A model generated the notes under the pieces. The model saw nothing but the letters and a program-made list of their open reading frames with translations. It was not told the origin of the DNA and did not search any database. A program made the position numbers and the translations under genes. A stretch of DNA of 11,676 nucleotides from Bacteroidota bacterium. Its GTDB lineage: Bacteria; Bacteroidota; Bacteroidia; NS11-12g; UBA955. The stretch covers positions 1 through 11,676 of the forward strand of contig JAIYBO010000096.1 of the NCBI GenBank assembly GCA_027488495.1. The letters run 5' to 3'. Positions 1 to 7,048 of this stretch are shown piece after piece (position 1 is the first letter of the stretch; the number at the start of each line of letters is the position of its first letter).

Positions 1-213
1 GAATACGAAGGCGTACTAGAAATTGCAGCAGGTGGGTTGGGTAGGATGTCGACAGTAACACTCCGGCCCAAAGTGACCATCGATCTTGAAAAATCGGTGG
101 AGAACGCCGAAGAATTGGCCATCTCGTTGCATCACAAAGCCCATGAGAAATGCTTCATCGCCAATTCTGTAAATACCACAGTGAATTGTGAACCGAGGGT
201 TGTCGTGGGGTAG
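1..213 (+). CDS. OsmC-like peroxiredoxin, C-terminal fragment (5' end outside window)
   Basis: Frame 1 is open from the first base to the TAG at 211-213 and encodes the last 70 residues of an OsmC/Ohr-type protein. The visible part has the strand TLRPKVTIDL, then a long helix ending in AHEKCFIANSV, then a final strand TTVNCEP. The HxxC segment matches the second conserved cysteine region of the OsmC fold. In this family two cysteines reduce organic hydroperoxides as a thiol pair in the cytoplasm; the first would lie upstream of the window. Family members are usually about 135-145 residues, so roughly half is seen. The gene is convergent with the AraC-type regulator, with 21 bp between their stop codons. 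Nothing ties it functionally to the glycosidase operon. The family call rests on motif recognition, and the Ohr versus OsmC/YhfA subgroup cannot be decided from this half. Confidence 0.8.
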   Translation, partial: EYEGVLEIAAGGLGRMSTVTLRPKVTIDLEKSVENAEELAISLHHKAHEKCFIANSVNTTVNCEPRVVVG

Positions 214-232
214 GCGCTGGCGGTAATACAAA

Positions 233-259
233 AATCAACCCATCGGTGATTGGATTTTT
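233..259. terminator. Possible bidirectional terminator hairpin between convergent genes
   Basis: Bases 233-240 (aatcaacc) can pair with 245-251 (ggtgatt) around a four-base loop, with one bulged A. A run of A (230-234) lies on the left and a run of T (255-259) on the right. The minus-strand reading is the better one, because there the stem runs almost directly into TTTTTG. This suits ending the AraC-type gene from one side and the OsmC-type gene from the other. The stem is short and AT-rich and overlaps the last codons of the regulator, so the call is tentative. Confidence 0.3.
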
Positions 260-1083
260 CTGAAACCCGTTGGCGTGGTTCGCTTTTTCTTCAGAAAGAC
301 ACGATTGAAATAACTCAACGATTCGAAGCCGCAGGCATGGGCGATGTCGCTCACGCTATCCTCCGAAAACAACAATAAATGGCAAGCCTCAGTGATGCGC
401 AAATCATTGATGTAGTCAGAAAAAGTAGTGCTCGTGGCTTTTTTGAAGAATTTGCAAAAGTTGCTTTCCGACATACAAACCAAATCGGCCACTTCCTTCA
501 ATCGAATGGGCTCGCAGCAGTGGATTTGCAAATGGGTACACACCTTGTTGATTCGGGTTTCGAATTTCTTTGATAATACGTTTTGATACGTTTTCGAAGC
601 GATGGAGGTGGTCTGTTGCTCAGATAAGTCGTGCAGAATCGCGATCAAACCCAATACACCCTGCATACCCTGGAGTTGCATCATACCATTGAGTTTTGTA
701 ATCAAGTCTTCACTCGCCGTAAAGCTAAGGCCTTTGGCCGATTTGTCTAATAGGGTTTGGATTTGCTTGCTTTCGTAAAGACCTAAAAATGGCTGAATGA
801 ATTCCTTTGAAAATTGTATTACGATCGCTTCCGAGGGTTCGTTGTTGTCCAATGTGCCCCACCAAGTATGAGGTAGGTTGCTACCCAACAATACAAAGTC
901 GCCGGCGGTGAAATACTCATGGGAATTGCCCACAATGCGGTATCCGCCCCCTTGAACAATGTAGGTGAGCTCGTATTCAGGATGATAGTGCCACTTGAAT
1001 TCAAAGGAGGGTACAACAAGGTGTCTCGCATAGAAACTGGAAGCGCCTTTGATGGCGGGTATGTCTTCTAAAATGGCTTTCAT
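235..1083 (-). CDS. AraC-family transcriptional regulator with N-terminal cupin sensor domain
   Basis: The protein has 282 residues. Residues about 20-95 look like the AraC_binding cupin: a histidine-rich strand WHYHPEYELTYI, then the turn TAGDFVLLGSNLPHTW. That is the pattern of sugar-sensing AraC regulators. Residues about 175-277 carry the tandem helix-turn-helix DNA-binding domain. Helix-turn-helix 1 is around LKEVADLVCMSESNFCKFFK (195-214). Helix-turn-helix 2 is around SVSDIAHACGFESLSYFNRV (243-262), with the family signature GFxSxSYFxRxFKxxxGxTPxxFR largely kept as residues 252-275; the usual glycine before TP is replaced (KKKRTTPTGFR). Length is normal for the family. It is divergent from the four-gene glycosidase operon and shares its 148-bp upstream region, so it is the likely regulator of that operon and possibly of itself. 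The inducer is unknown; a mono- or oligosaccharide is inferred from the domain type. Confidence 0.93.
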   Translation of the reverse strand: MKAILEDIPAIKGASSFYARHLVVPSFEFKWHYHPEYELTYIVQGGGYRIVGNSHEYFTAGDFVLLGSNLPHTWWGTLDNNEPSEAIVIQFSKEFIQPFLGLYESKQIQTLLDKSAKGLSFTASEDLITKLNGMMQLQGMQGVLGLIAILHDLSEQQTTSIASKTYQNVLSKKFETRINKVCTHLQIHCCEPIRLKEVADLVCMSESNFCKFFKKATSTTFSDYINDLRITEACHLLLFSEDSVSDIAHACGFESLSYFNRVFLKKKRTTPTGFRKIQSPMG

Positions 1084-1140
1084 TGTATTTTATGAACCAA
1101 TTTTTATGCTTTTGAGGATTGAAAATTCAATATAGTATTA

Positions 1141-1148
1141 CAAATTTA
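1141..1148 (-). promoter_or_regulatory. Candidate Bacteroidota -7 element for the AraC-type regulator
   Basis: On the minus strand these bases read TAAATTTG, a perfect match to the Bacteroidota primary-sigma -7 consensus TAnnTTTG. Transcription would begin near 1134, giving a leader of about 50 nt before the regulator's ATG at 1081-1083. I do not see a clear -33 TTTG at the usual distance upstream, so the call relies on the -7 match and its position. Confidence 0.35.
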
Positions 1149-1153
1149 TCATT

Positions 1154-1213
1154 TTCGACTAAAAATGGCACCACCGAATCTTTAATCTTGAAGTTCGATT
1201 TACAAAGCCACAA
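1154..1213 (+). repeat. Pair of imperfect 20-bp direct repeats, candidate AraC-type operator
   Basis: The copies are ttcgactaaaaatggcacca (1154-1173) and ttcgatttacaaagccacaa (1194-1213). They agree at 14 of 20 positions by my count, and their starts are exactly 40 bp apart, close to four turns of B-DNA. AraC-family dimers bind direct repeats of about 17-20 bp on one face of the helix, and these lie in the shared control region between the regulator and the operon it faces. A tandem 7-mer (AATCTTT/AATCTTG, 1177-1190) sits between them. Chance similarity in AT-rich DNA is possible. Confidence 0.35.
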
Positions 1214-1231
1214 AAAGTTAAAACGAAGGTC

Positions 1232-2062
1232 ATGAATGCAATACTTAACCAATCCATCCAAGAAATTTTAGACACCCCCTATACCTTGTCTCAAGATCAA
1301 ATCGATTTCTATGTCAAATACCAATACATCAAACTGAAGCAAGTTTTTGATGTTGATACCCTGCAGTTTTTTAACGAACACATATCGGCCCAAGTGGATA
1401 AAATGAACCAAGTTACCACAGCACTTGAGGATCGTACCACCTATGGAAAAGCATTTTTGCAGCTGTTCAATTTGTGGACGGAAAATGAGCTAGTGAAATC
1501 CTTCGTTTTTAGCAAACGCATCGCCAAAATTGCCGCGGATTTGATGCAAGTGGATGGCGTTAGGCTCTACCACGATCAAGCGCTTTTCAAAGAGGCCGGA
1601 GGGGGGATTACACCTTGGCATGCCGATCAGTATTATTGGCCATTGTCGAGTGATAAAACGGTAACTGCATGGATACCCTTGCAGGAAACGCCTTTAGAGA
1701 TGGGACCCCTAGAATTCAGCGCAGGTAGCCACGCAATCGTAGAAGGCAGAGAATTGGAAATCGGCGATCAAAGCGAAGAAGTACTACAAAAAAAATTGCG
1801 CGTTACAGATTTTCAGCACATCATTGAACCCTTTGATGTGGGAGAGGTGAGCTTTCATTCCGGTTGGGTATTTCATCGCGCTGGGGCAAATCGCACCGAT
1901 CAAATGCGAAAAGTGATGACCATTATTTACATGGACAGGGATATGGTTTTAAAAAATCCGGATAACATCAACCAGCAAAATGATTGGGAAACCTGGTGTC
2001 CGGGTGCGAAAATTGGAGAGATTATCAATACCCCGCTGAATCCAATTTTGTATTCGAAGTAA
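1232..2062 (+). CDS. Phytanoyl-CoA dioxygenase (PhyH) family Fe(II)/2-oxoglutarate oxygenase
   Basis: The protein has 276 residues and no signal peptide, so it is expected in the cytoplasm. It shows the double-stranded beta-helix motifs of PhyH-type oxygenases. The iron ligands are the HxD pair at H130 and D132 (PWHADQYYW) and the distal H215 in VFHRAGANRT. R226 is placed to hold the 2-oxoglutarate carboxylate, and P159-G166 (PLEFSAGS) is the family's P-x-x-x-x-PGSH-like turn. Such enzymes hydroxylate small organic substrates using O2 and 2-oxoglutarate, releasing succinate and CO2. The family is broad, so the substrate is not predictable; a sugar derivative is inferred from the three following genes. 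It is the first gene of the operon. GAAGG lies 3-7 bases before the ATG and may help fix this start. The next ORF begins 3 bp after the stop, which suggests translational coupling. Confidence 0.9.
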   Translation: MNAILNQSIQEILDTPYTLSQDQIDFYVKYQYIKLKQVFDVDTLQFFNEHISAQVDKMNQVTTALEDRTTYGKAFLQLFNLWTENELVKSFVFSKRIAKIAADLMQVDGVRLYHDQALFKEAGGGITPWHADQYYWPLSSDKTVTAWIPLQETPLEMGPLEFSAGSHAIVEGRELEIGDQSEEVLQKKLRVTDFQHIIEPFDVGEVSFHSGWVFHRAGANRTDQMRKVMTIIYMDRDMVLKNPDNINQQNDWETWCPGAKIGEIINTPLNPILYSK

Positions 2063-2065
2063 ACG

Positions 2066-2905
2066 ATGAAACTCAAATTTCTTTGTCCTTATTGGGGTTC
2101 GGAAGACCTCTCTGCAAAATCATTTTTGCATAAGGCGTTAACGGAAGGATATAGTGGCGTGGAGATCAATTTTCCGGAAGATGAGGCCTTTGTCGAAGAG
2201 TTCCTATCAGAATTGCAGCACATCAGAAACACGGTGGATCCCGATTTCGTGTTTATCGCCCAACAAGTATTGCCTGCAGCACAGGAATCTGTTTCGGAGT
2301 ATACCCATCGAATGATCCATCGCTTGGAATTTTTAACCACTTTGTCGCCAGATGCCATCAATTCGCATACCGGGAAAGATTACTATGATTGGCGCGATAA
2401 CATTGATATCATCGCAAAAGCTGAACAGGTCGTTTTAACAGCGGGTATTCCCCTTTGGCACGAAATACATCGGGGGCGATTTTCCTTTCACCTCAAAACA
2501 CTTTTACAATATCTAACCATTTTTCCGCAGCTCAAATTGGTGGCGGATTTGTCCCATTTTTGTGTGGTTTCTGAAAGCGATTTGCACGATCAGCAAGATT
2601 TATTGACCCAAATTTATCCAAACATCGCACACATTCATGCCCGGGTTGGTTTTGAACAAAGTCCGCAAGTCAACAACCCATTTGCACCGGAATGGGCCCA
2701 TCACTTGGCGCGATATCGGTCTTGGTGGCAAGAAATTGTCGAACATCACACAGAAGCGAACAAATCACGTTTCACGATAACGCCAGAATTTGGACCTTTT
2801 CCTTATATGCCGCAAGCCCCTTTTAGCAGAGATCCAATGGCTGATCAATGGCAAGTCAATTTGCAAATGAAACAGTATTTGCAGCAACATTTAATAAGCA
2901 AATGA
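2066..2905 (+). CDS. Sugar phosphate isomerase/epimerase family protein (xylose isomerase-like TIM barrel)
   Basis: The protein has 279 residues and no signal peptide, so a cytoplasmic location is expected. The opening KFLCPYWGS and GYSGVEINFP are the first strand-helix-strand unit of the AP_endonuc_2/xylose isomerase-like TIM barrel. Candidate metal ligands fall on successive barrel strands: E133 (WHEIHRGR), D161 with H164 (VADLSHFC), H189 and H191 (HIHARVG) and E241 (ITPEFGPFPY). This is the E-D/H-H-E set of the family's divalent-metal isomerases and epimerases. R193 may contact substrate. Relatives interconvert keto and aldo sugars, epimerise ketoses or act on inositol and keto-glycoside intermediates, so the exact reaction is open. 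It starts 3 bp after the PhyH gene, and its TGA overlaps the GH92 ATG. The pairing with a PhyH oxygenase suggests that the two act on the same metabolite, but this is an inference. Confidence 0.87.
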   Translation: MKLKFLCPYWGSEDLSAKSFLHKALTEGYSGVEINFPEDEAFVEEFLSELQHIRNTVDPDFVFIAQQVLPAAQESVSEYTHRMIHRLEFLTTLSPDAINSHTGKDYYDWRDNIDIIAKAEQVVLTAGIPLWHEIHRGRFSFHLKTLLQYLTIFPQLKLVADLSHFCVVSESDLHDQQDLLTQIYPNIAHIHARVGFEQSPQVNNPFAPEWAHHLARYRSWWQEIVEHHTEANKSRFTITPEFGPFPYMPQAPFSRDPMADQWQVNLQMKQYLQQHLISK

Positions 2906-5076
2906 GAGCAGCCCCAAATCGCATATCGCTGTTGATATTGGTTTTGTGTAACCTGCAATGGGTACATGCCCAAGACAAATCGAAGTATGTGAATCCGTTC
3001 ATTGGTACCGATGGCACTGGACATACATTCCCTGGGCCGTCTATGCCGTTTGGTATGGTGCAACCGGGTCCCGATAACCGCGATTTTGGCTGGAATCACA
3101 CCAGTGGCTACCAATTTCAAGACACGTTTCTGATGGGATTCTCGCAAACCCGTTTGAGTGGAACGGGCATCAACGAAATGGGCGATATACTGCTGCTGCC
3201 CATCAATCCCCAAAAATCACAAGCTAAAAACGCCTATTTCAAAACCTCCGAAATTGCCCGTCCTGGGTATTACGCCTTAACCAAAAAAGACGATGTAAAG
3301 GTTGAACTCACCTGCTCCGAAAGAGTGGCGTTTCACAAGTATACCTACCCCGAAAAAGAGGCGCGGTTGTTCGTGGATTTGCAGCATGGACTTCGCTTCG
3401 TATTTGATGAAAACAGCGCCAAACCCCTGGTACTCGCCAGTGAAGTGCAAGTTGTAGACAGTGTTACCATCACCGGATATTGTTCCACGAGCAATTGGGT
3501 GAATCGCAAGTACTTCTTCATCATTCAATTTGATCAACCCATCGTCAAATCAACGCTTTTGCCGCGAAAAGAGGGACATCAAGCGCCCCAATATCTCTTG
3601 GATTTCCAATTGGGTGATGCCAAAATACTGAACGTAAAAATCGCCCTGTCTACCGTGGATGTCAATGGCGCCAAGCAAAATCTTCAAACAGAAGTCAACC
3701 ACTGGGATTTTGACAAAGTGTATCGCAACAACCGTAACGCGTGGAACGGATACCTCAACAGAATCAACATCCAAGCATCCCAAAAGCAGAAAGCAATTTT
3801 CTATACCTCGATGTATCATCTGCTCCTTCAGCCGGCCAACATCGCTGATGTGGATGGCAAATACCGCGGTGCCGATGGGGTAGTGCAAATCGCCCCCAAC
3901 AATGCCTATTACTCAACCTTGTCTAATTGGGATATCTATCGCGCCGCCTTTCCCTTGCTGCAAATCATCGCGCCAGAGAAAATCGATGGCATCGTACAAA
4001 CTTGTTTGCTTCACCACAAGGCTGCGGGTTTTTTGCCCATTTGGACGGCTTGGGGACAAGACAATTATTGCATGATCGGCAACCATGCGATACCCATGAT
4101 TTTGTCGGCCTATCACAATGGATTCAAGGGTTTTGATGGCGCAGAAGCACTCAAAGCGATGGTGGAAACCAGCACAAAAAGCCACATCAACTCCGATTGG
4201 GAAGTGTACAACAAATTTGGGTATTATCCCTTTGATTTATTGGACAACGAATCGGTTTCGAGGACCCTAGAAAGCGGATACGATGATTGGTGCGTGCGTG
4301 AAATGGCGCGGAAGATGGGCCAGCAAGACATCGAAAATGCGTTTCAGCGTAGATCGTTGTATTACAAGCATTTGTACGATCCGCAAACTGCTTTTTTCAG
4401 GGGGAAAGACGCAAATGGCCAGTGGCGAAGTCCGTTTAACCCACTCATGGCAACGTCGCCCTTGAACAATCCCGGCGATTACACCGAAGCCAATGCTTGG
4501 CAGTATTTCTTCACCCCGGCTCAATACGATGTAAATGGCTTGATTGAATTGCTGGGTGGTCAGCAACAATTTACCCAGAAACTGGATGAGTTTTTTACCA
4601 CAAAATCTCAAAATCCCAATAAGTTTTTGGGTCAAGAAGCGATGATCGGACAGTATGCACACGGGAACGAGCCCAGTCATCACATCATTTATTTGTATGG
4701 ATATTCACAGCAGCCCAAGACAGGCCAGCGCTACATTCACCAGGTGATCAATGAATTTCACAACAATACGCCGGATGGCATGATCGGTAACGACGATTGC
4801 GGTCAAATGAGCGCGTGGTATATCTTATCGTCTTTGGGGTTTTATCCGGTAAATCCAGCCAATGGGACCTTCGTTTTGGGCAGTCCGCAAGTCAACAAAG
4901 CGGTATTGAACATGCCCAACCATCGGCGGTTTGTGATCAAGGCCAAACACATCTCCACGGAGAATATTTATCAAGAGGATCCCACATTGAACCATAAATT
5001 GCTTCAGAGAAACTTCATTCGCTATGATGAAATCGTGAAGGGCGGACGTCTGCAGTTTCAAATGACCAATCAATAA
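2902..5076 (+). CDS. GH92 family exo-acting alpha-mannosidase, exported
   Basis: I start at the ATG at 2902, which overlaps the previous TGA (ATGA). An in-frame ATG at 2848 would add 18 residues in front of the signal peptide and is unlikely. The resulting 724 residues fit single-module GH92 enzymes. Residues 1-23 form a signal peptide ending WVHA before QDKSKYVNPF, without a lipobox, so the enzyme is expected to be periplasmic or secreted. The N-domain signature YVNPFIGTDGTGHTFPG is at 29-45. In the catalytic (alpha/alpha)6 domain, DYTEANAWQY carries E529, the position I expect for the general acid. NEPSHHIIYLY is at 589-599, and GNDDCGQMSAWY at 629-640 has the acidic pair implicated as the base. 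GH92 enzymes are calcium-dependent inverting exo-alpha-mannosidases (alpha-1,2, -1,3, -1,4 or -1,6) acting on N-glycans or yeast mannan; the linkage cannot be told here. The GH13 gene follows 20 bp downstream. Confidence 0.95.
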   Translation: MRAAPNRISLLILVLCNLQWVHAQDKSKYVNPFIGTDGTGHTFPGPSMPFGMVQPGPDNRDFGWNHTSGYQFQDTFLMGFSQTRLSGTGINEMGDILLLPINPQKSQAKNAYFKTSEIARPGYYALTKKDDVKVELTCSERVAFHKYTYPEKEARLFVDLQHGLRFVFDENSAKPLVLASEVQVVDSVTITGYCSTSNWVNRKYFFIIQFDQPIVKSTLLPRKEGHQAPQYLLDFQLGDAKILNVKIALSTVDVNGAKQNLQTEVNHWDFDKVYRNNRNAWNGYLNRINIQASQKQKAIFYTSMYHLLLQPANIADVDGKYRGADGVVQIAPNNAYYSTLSNWDIYRAAFPLLQIIAPEKIDGIVQTCLLHHKAAGFLPIWTAWGQDNYCMIGNHAIPMILSAYHNGFKGFDGAEALKAMVETSTKSHINSDWEVYNKFGYYPFDLLDNESVSRTLESGYDDWCVREMARKMGQQDIENAFQRRSLYYKHLYDPQTAFFRGKDANGQWRSPFNPLMATSPLNNPGDYTEANAWQYFFTPAQYDVNGLIELLGGQQQFTQKLDEFFTTKSQNPNKFLGQEAMIGQYAHGNEPSHHIIYLYGYSQQPKTGQRYIHQVINEFHNNTPDGMIGNDDCGQMSAWYILSSLGFYPVNPANGTFVLGSPQVNKAVLNMPNHRRFVIKAKHISTENIYQEDPTLNHKLLQRNFIRYDEIVKGGRLQFQMTNQ

Positions 5077-5096
5077 TCAATCAACAATTAGAGAAA

Positions 5097-6638
5097 ATGA
5101 GAACCGTATTTACCAGCCTATTGTGTTTGCTTTCCATCACGATTTTGGTGGCTCAAAAGCCCAATTCGCAGCATCCAAAAGGTGAGGTGATGTACCATGT
5201 TTGTCAGCGCAGTTTTTACGATAGCGATGGTGATTTGCATGGCGATTTGAATGGGCTGCGCAAAAAACTCCCGTATTTACAGGATTTGGGCATTACCTCG
5301 ATTTTGTTGTTCCCCTTGTATGAATCTGATTGTTACCACAACTATTTCGCGAATGATTTTGAGAAAATCGACCCGGAATTTGGTACGATGCAGGATTATT
5401 TGGCATTGGTGAAGGAAGTGCATGCGCGAGGCATGAAAATCTACATCGACATGGAAACGCAGTATGTTACATCCCAGCATTTGTGGTGGAAGGATGCGGT
5501 GTCCAATCTGTCGTCGCCCTACAGTGACTTCATTTTGTTCGATGATTCAGCCCATAATGTGCCGGCGACCATGATTTTTGATTTGAGGCTGTTGAATGGG
5601 TTCGATGGAAAAGTGGTTCACGTGACCACCGTGAACTTAAAGAGCCCCAAAGTGCTGGATTATAACGTTCAATTGTTCTCTTATTTTTTGGATCCAAACC
5701 AGGATGGCAGATTTGACGATGGGGTGGATGGATTTCGATTGGATCATGCCATGGATCATTTAGACGGCAAGCCAACACTCACCAACCTGTTCGCTGAATT
5801 TTGGAAACCCTTGATTGTCTCTTTGAAAGCGATCAACCCGAACATAAAAATTGTTGCCGAACAGGCCAATTGGGAAGATTATGGCTTTGAGTATTTCGAA
5901 AAGGCAACGGTTGATCGGATGTTTGGGTTTGGGCTGCAGAAAGCCATTTTGGCCATGGATAAGCAGAAGATCATTGAAAATGCGGAGATGATTTTGCGGA
6001 AGACGCCGGCGGGAAAGGAGCAGTTTGTGTTTATTGAGAATCACGATATCGATCGATTTGCATCGCTCAATTTTTCGCTTGAAAAACAAAAGTTGGCGGC
6101 TGCGATGATGCTGATGATGGGCGGGATTCCTTCGATTTATTATGGGCAAGAAATTGGGATGAAGGGTACGGCTTATGCTTTTGGGAACACCGATGGGAAT
6201 GATATAGGTAGGAGAGAAGCTTTTGATTGGTATACCGATGGGGCGGGTGAGGGCATGGCGTTTTGGTATGAAAATTCAGGGGCTTGGTGGACAAACGCCA
6301 ACCTAAAACCCCAAGATGGCATTTCGTTGGAGGAACAGGTGAACAACCCTGAATCGTTGTACAATTTTTACAAGAACACCATCGCATTGAGACAACGATA
6401 TCCTGCATTGTCCAATGGAACCTACGAAAATGCGCCGAACAACAATCAGCAAGTTGTGAGTTTTTATCGCAAATCTGGCAAGCAAAAAATGCTCGTCATG
6501 ATGAATTTATCGAATGAAGCCCAGCGTGTAACCGTGGCCGATAAGGTGAGGGGTGCGCGGAACGTATCAGGCAATGACGTATCGTTTCAAAAGGAGTTGA
6601 CGTTGAAGCCGTTCCAATGGTCGGTTTGGATGATGTAG
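5097..6638 (+). CDS. GH13 alpha-amylase-family protein, exported, with atypical region I
   Basis: The protein has 513 residues. Residues 1-19 form a signal peptide ending ILVA before QKPNS. The (beta/alpha)8 barrel follows and then a C-terminal beta domain from about residue 440. GH13 region II is DGFRLDHAMDH with nucleophile D216 and R214, region III is VAEQANWED with acid/base E255, and region IV is FIENHD with H316 and D317, so the catalytic triad is complete. Region I reads D118-METQY-V: the aspartate remains, but the usual Asn-His pair (DxxxNH) is Gln122-Tyr123. Two acidic loops look like calcium sites: DSDGDLHGD (42-50) and DPNQDGRFDD (199-208). Expected action is hydrolysis or transfer at alpha-glucosidic bonds in the periplasm; specificity (oligo-1,6-glucosidase, maltogenic, trehalose-type) is unresolved. 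It is the last gene of the operon, and its last 52 bases overlap the convergent lipoprotein gene. Confidence 0.9.
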   Translation: MRTVFTSLLCLLSITILVAQKPNSQHPKGEVMYHVCQRSFYDSDGDLHGDLNGLRKKLPYLQDLGITSILLFPLYESDCYHNYFANDFEKIDPEFGTMQDYLALVKEVHARGMKIYIDMETQYVTSQHLWWKDAVSNLSSPYSDFILFDDSAHNVPATMIFDLRLLNGFDGKVVHVTTVNLKSPKVLDYNVQLFSYFLDPNQDGRFDDGVDGFRLDHAMDHLDGKPTLTNLFAEFWKPLIVSLKAINPNIKIVAEQANWEDYGFEYFEKATVDRMFGFGLQKAILAMDKQKIIENAEMILRKTPAGKEQFVFIENHDIDRFASLNFSLEKQKLAAAMMLMMGGIPSIYYGQEIGMKGTAYAFGNTDGNDIGRREAFDWYTDGAGEGMAFWYENSGAWWTNANLKPQDGISLEEQVNNPESLYNFYKNTIALRQRYPALSNGTYENAPNNNQQVVSFYRKSGKQKMLVMMNLSNEAQRVTVADKVRGARNVSGNDVSFQKELTLKPFQWSVWMM

Positions 6639-6994
6639 TAAGGTGCCCAGGCGTTGTTGGTATGCCTGATTTGGTGGTGAAAGCTGGATGAATTGTTGGA
6701 TGTTTCGATGCTTAATATGGGTTTGATTTGCGTGGTTTTGGGAGCTTCGATTTGGTCGTTGGAATTAAAACCAATCGCGCTGCAGTTATTGTCTGTAATA
6801 TTACTGCCCGTGGTTGGGGGAGTTTTTTTCTTCTTGTCGAGACCGATTTTTGAACAGCTGTTAACTGGTTTCAAATTCAAATGCCATTGAATACCCATGC
6901 CAGAGTTGTGGTATCTTTTATTGACTGTGCATCCATTTGAAAACAATACAATTAGCGTTGCCAAAAAGCTGATGTATATTCTATTTTGTGTCAT
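6587..6994 (-). CDS. Small putative lipoprotein with a Bacteroidota-type N-terminal motif
   Basis: I choose the ATG at 6992-6994; a TTG two codons upstream is less likely. The 135-residue product opens with MTQNR, then a hydrophobic stretch IYISFLATLIVLF and SNGC. C22 is the likely lipidated cysteine, although the -3 and -2 residues (S, N) are not the canonical lipobox. Directly after it comes TVNKRYHNSGMGIQWHLNLK. A motif of the form C(S/T)xxKRxYxxGxxxxW recurs in Bacteroidota lipoproteins of unknown function, as I recall. The rest is polar, Ser/Thr/Asn-rich and low in structure, with KKKK near residue 55. I see no transmembrane segment after the signal. Relatives that I recall are longer, so this may be a short or decayed member. 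Its last 16-17 codons lie antisense to the end of the GH13 gene. Function is unknown. The opposite-strand ORF at 6693-6890 is rejected as its shadow. Confidence 0.68.
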   Translation of the reverse strand: MTQNRIYISFLATLIVLFSNGCTVNKRYHNSGMGIQWHLNLKPVNSCSKIGLDKKKKTPPTTGSNITDNNCSAIGFNSNDQIEAPKTTQIKPILSIETSNNSSSFHHQIRHTNNAWAPYYIIQTDHWNGFNVNSF

Positions 6995-7019
6995 GCACAA
7001 TTTTAAGGAATCTTAAATT

Positions 7020-7036
7020 ATTATGTGCAACATAAT
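7020..7036. repeat. Perfect 7+7 bp palindrome upstream of the lipoprotein and phoH-type genes
   Basis: The sequence attatgtgcaacataat has 7-bp arms around a GCA centre. It lies about 25 bp upstream of the lipoprotein start codon, in the divergent region shared with the PIN-PhoH gene. The arms are AT-rich with no T-run suited to a terminator, so an operator for a dimeric regulator is the likelier role. Chance remains possible. Confidence 0.35.
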
Positions 7037-7048
7037 TTACAATTTTCT

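Larger units (their letters stand above)
1232..6638 (+). other. Predicted four-gene operon: PhyH, sugar isomerase/epimerase, GH92, GH13
   Basis: Four same-strand genes are packed with gaps of 3 bp, a 4-bp ATGA overlap and 20 bp, with no room for internal promoters or terminators. The unit is bounded upstream by a divergent AraC-family gene and downstream by a convergent lipoprotein gene. The first two products lack signal peptides and the last two have them, so the unit spans cytoplasmic and exported steps. No SusC/SusD-like pair, permease or ABC transporter is included. This is unusual for a Bacteroidota glycan locus, although such genes could lie beyond the window or elsewhere. Confidence 0.8.

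Noticed and set aside
16..231. Minus-strand ORF of 71 residues at the window start
   Set aside because: It lies antisense to the open frame that reads as a clear OsmC C-terminus, and it has no recognisable motif.
2848..2901. Extension of the GH92 protein by 18 residues to an upstream ATG
   Set aside because: It would put a polar segment before a good signal peptide and overlap the isomerase gene by 58 bp. The ATGA overlap at 2902 is the normal coupled start.
6651..6672. CAGGC...GCCTG inverted repeat as a terminator of the operon
   Set aside because: The stem is only 5 bp with an 11-base loop, has no T-run, and lies inside the lipoprotein coding region.
6693..6890. Plus-strand 65-residue hydrophobic ORF that could pass for a small membrane protein
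   Set aside because: It is antisense to the lipoprotein gene, which has a signal peptide, a lipidation cysteine and a Bacteroidota-type motif. The hydrophobicity comes from reading its Asn/Lys/Thr-rich codons in reverse.
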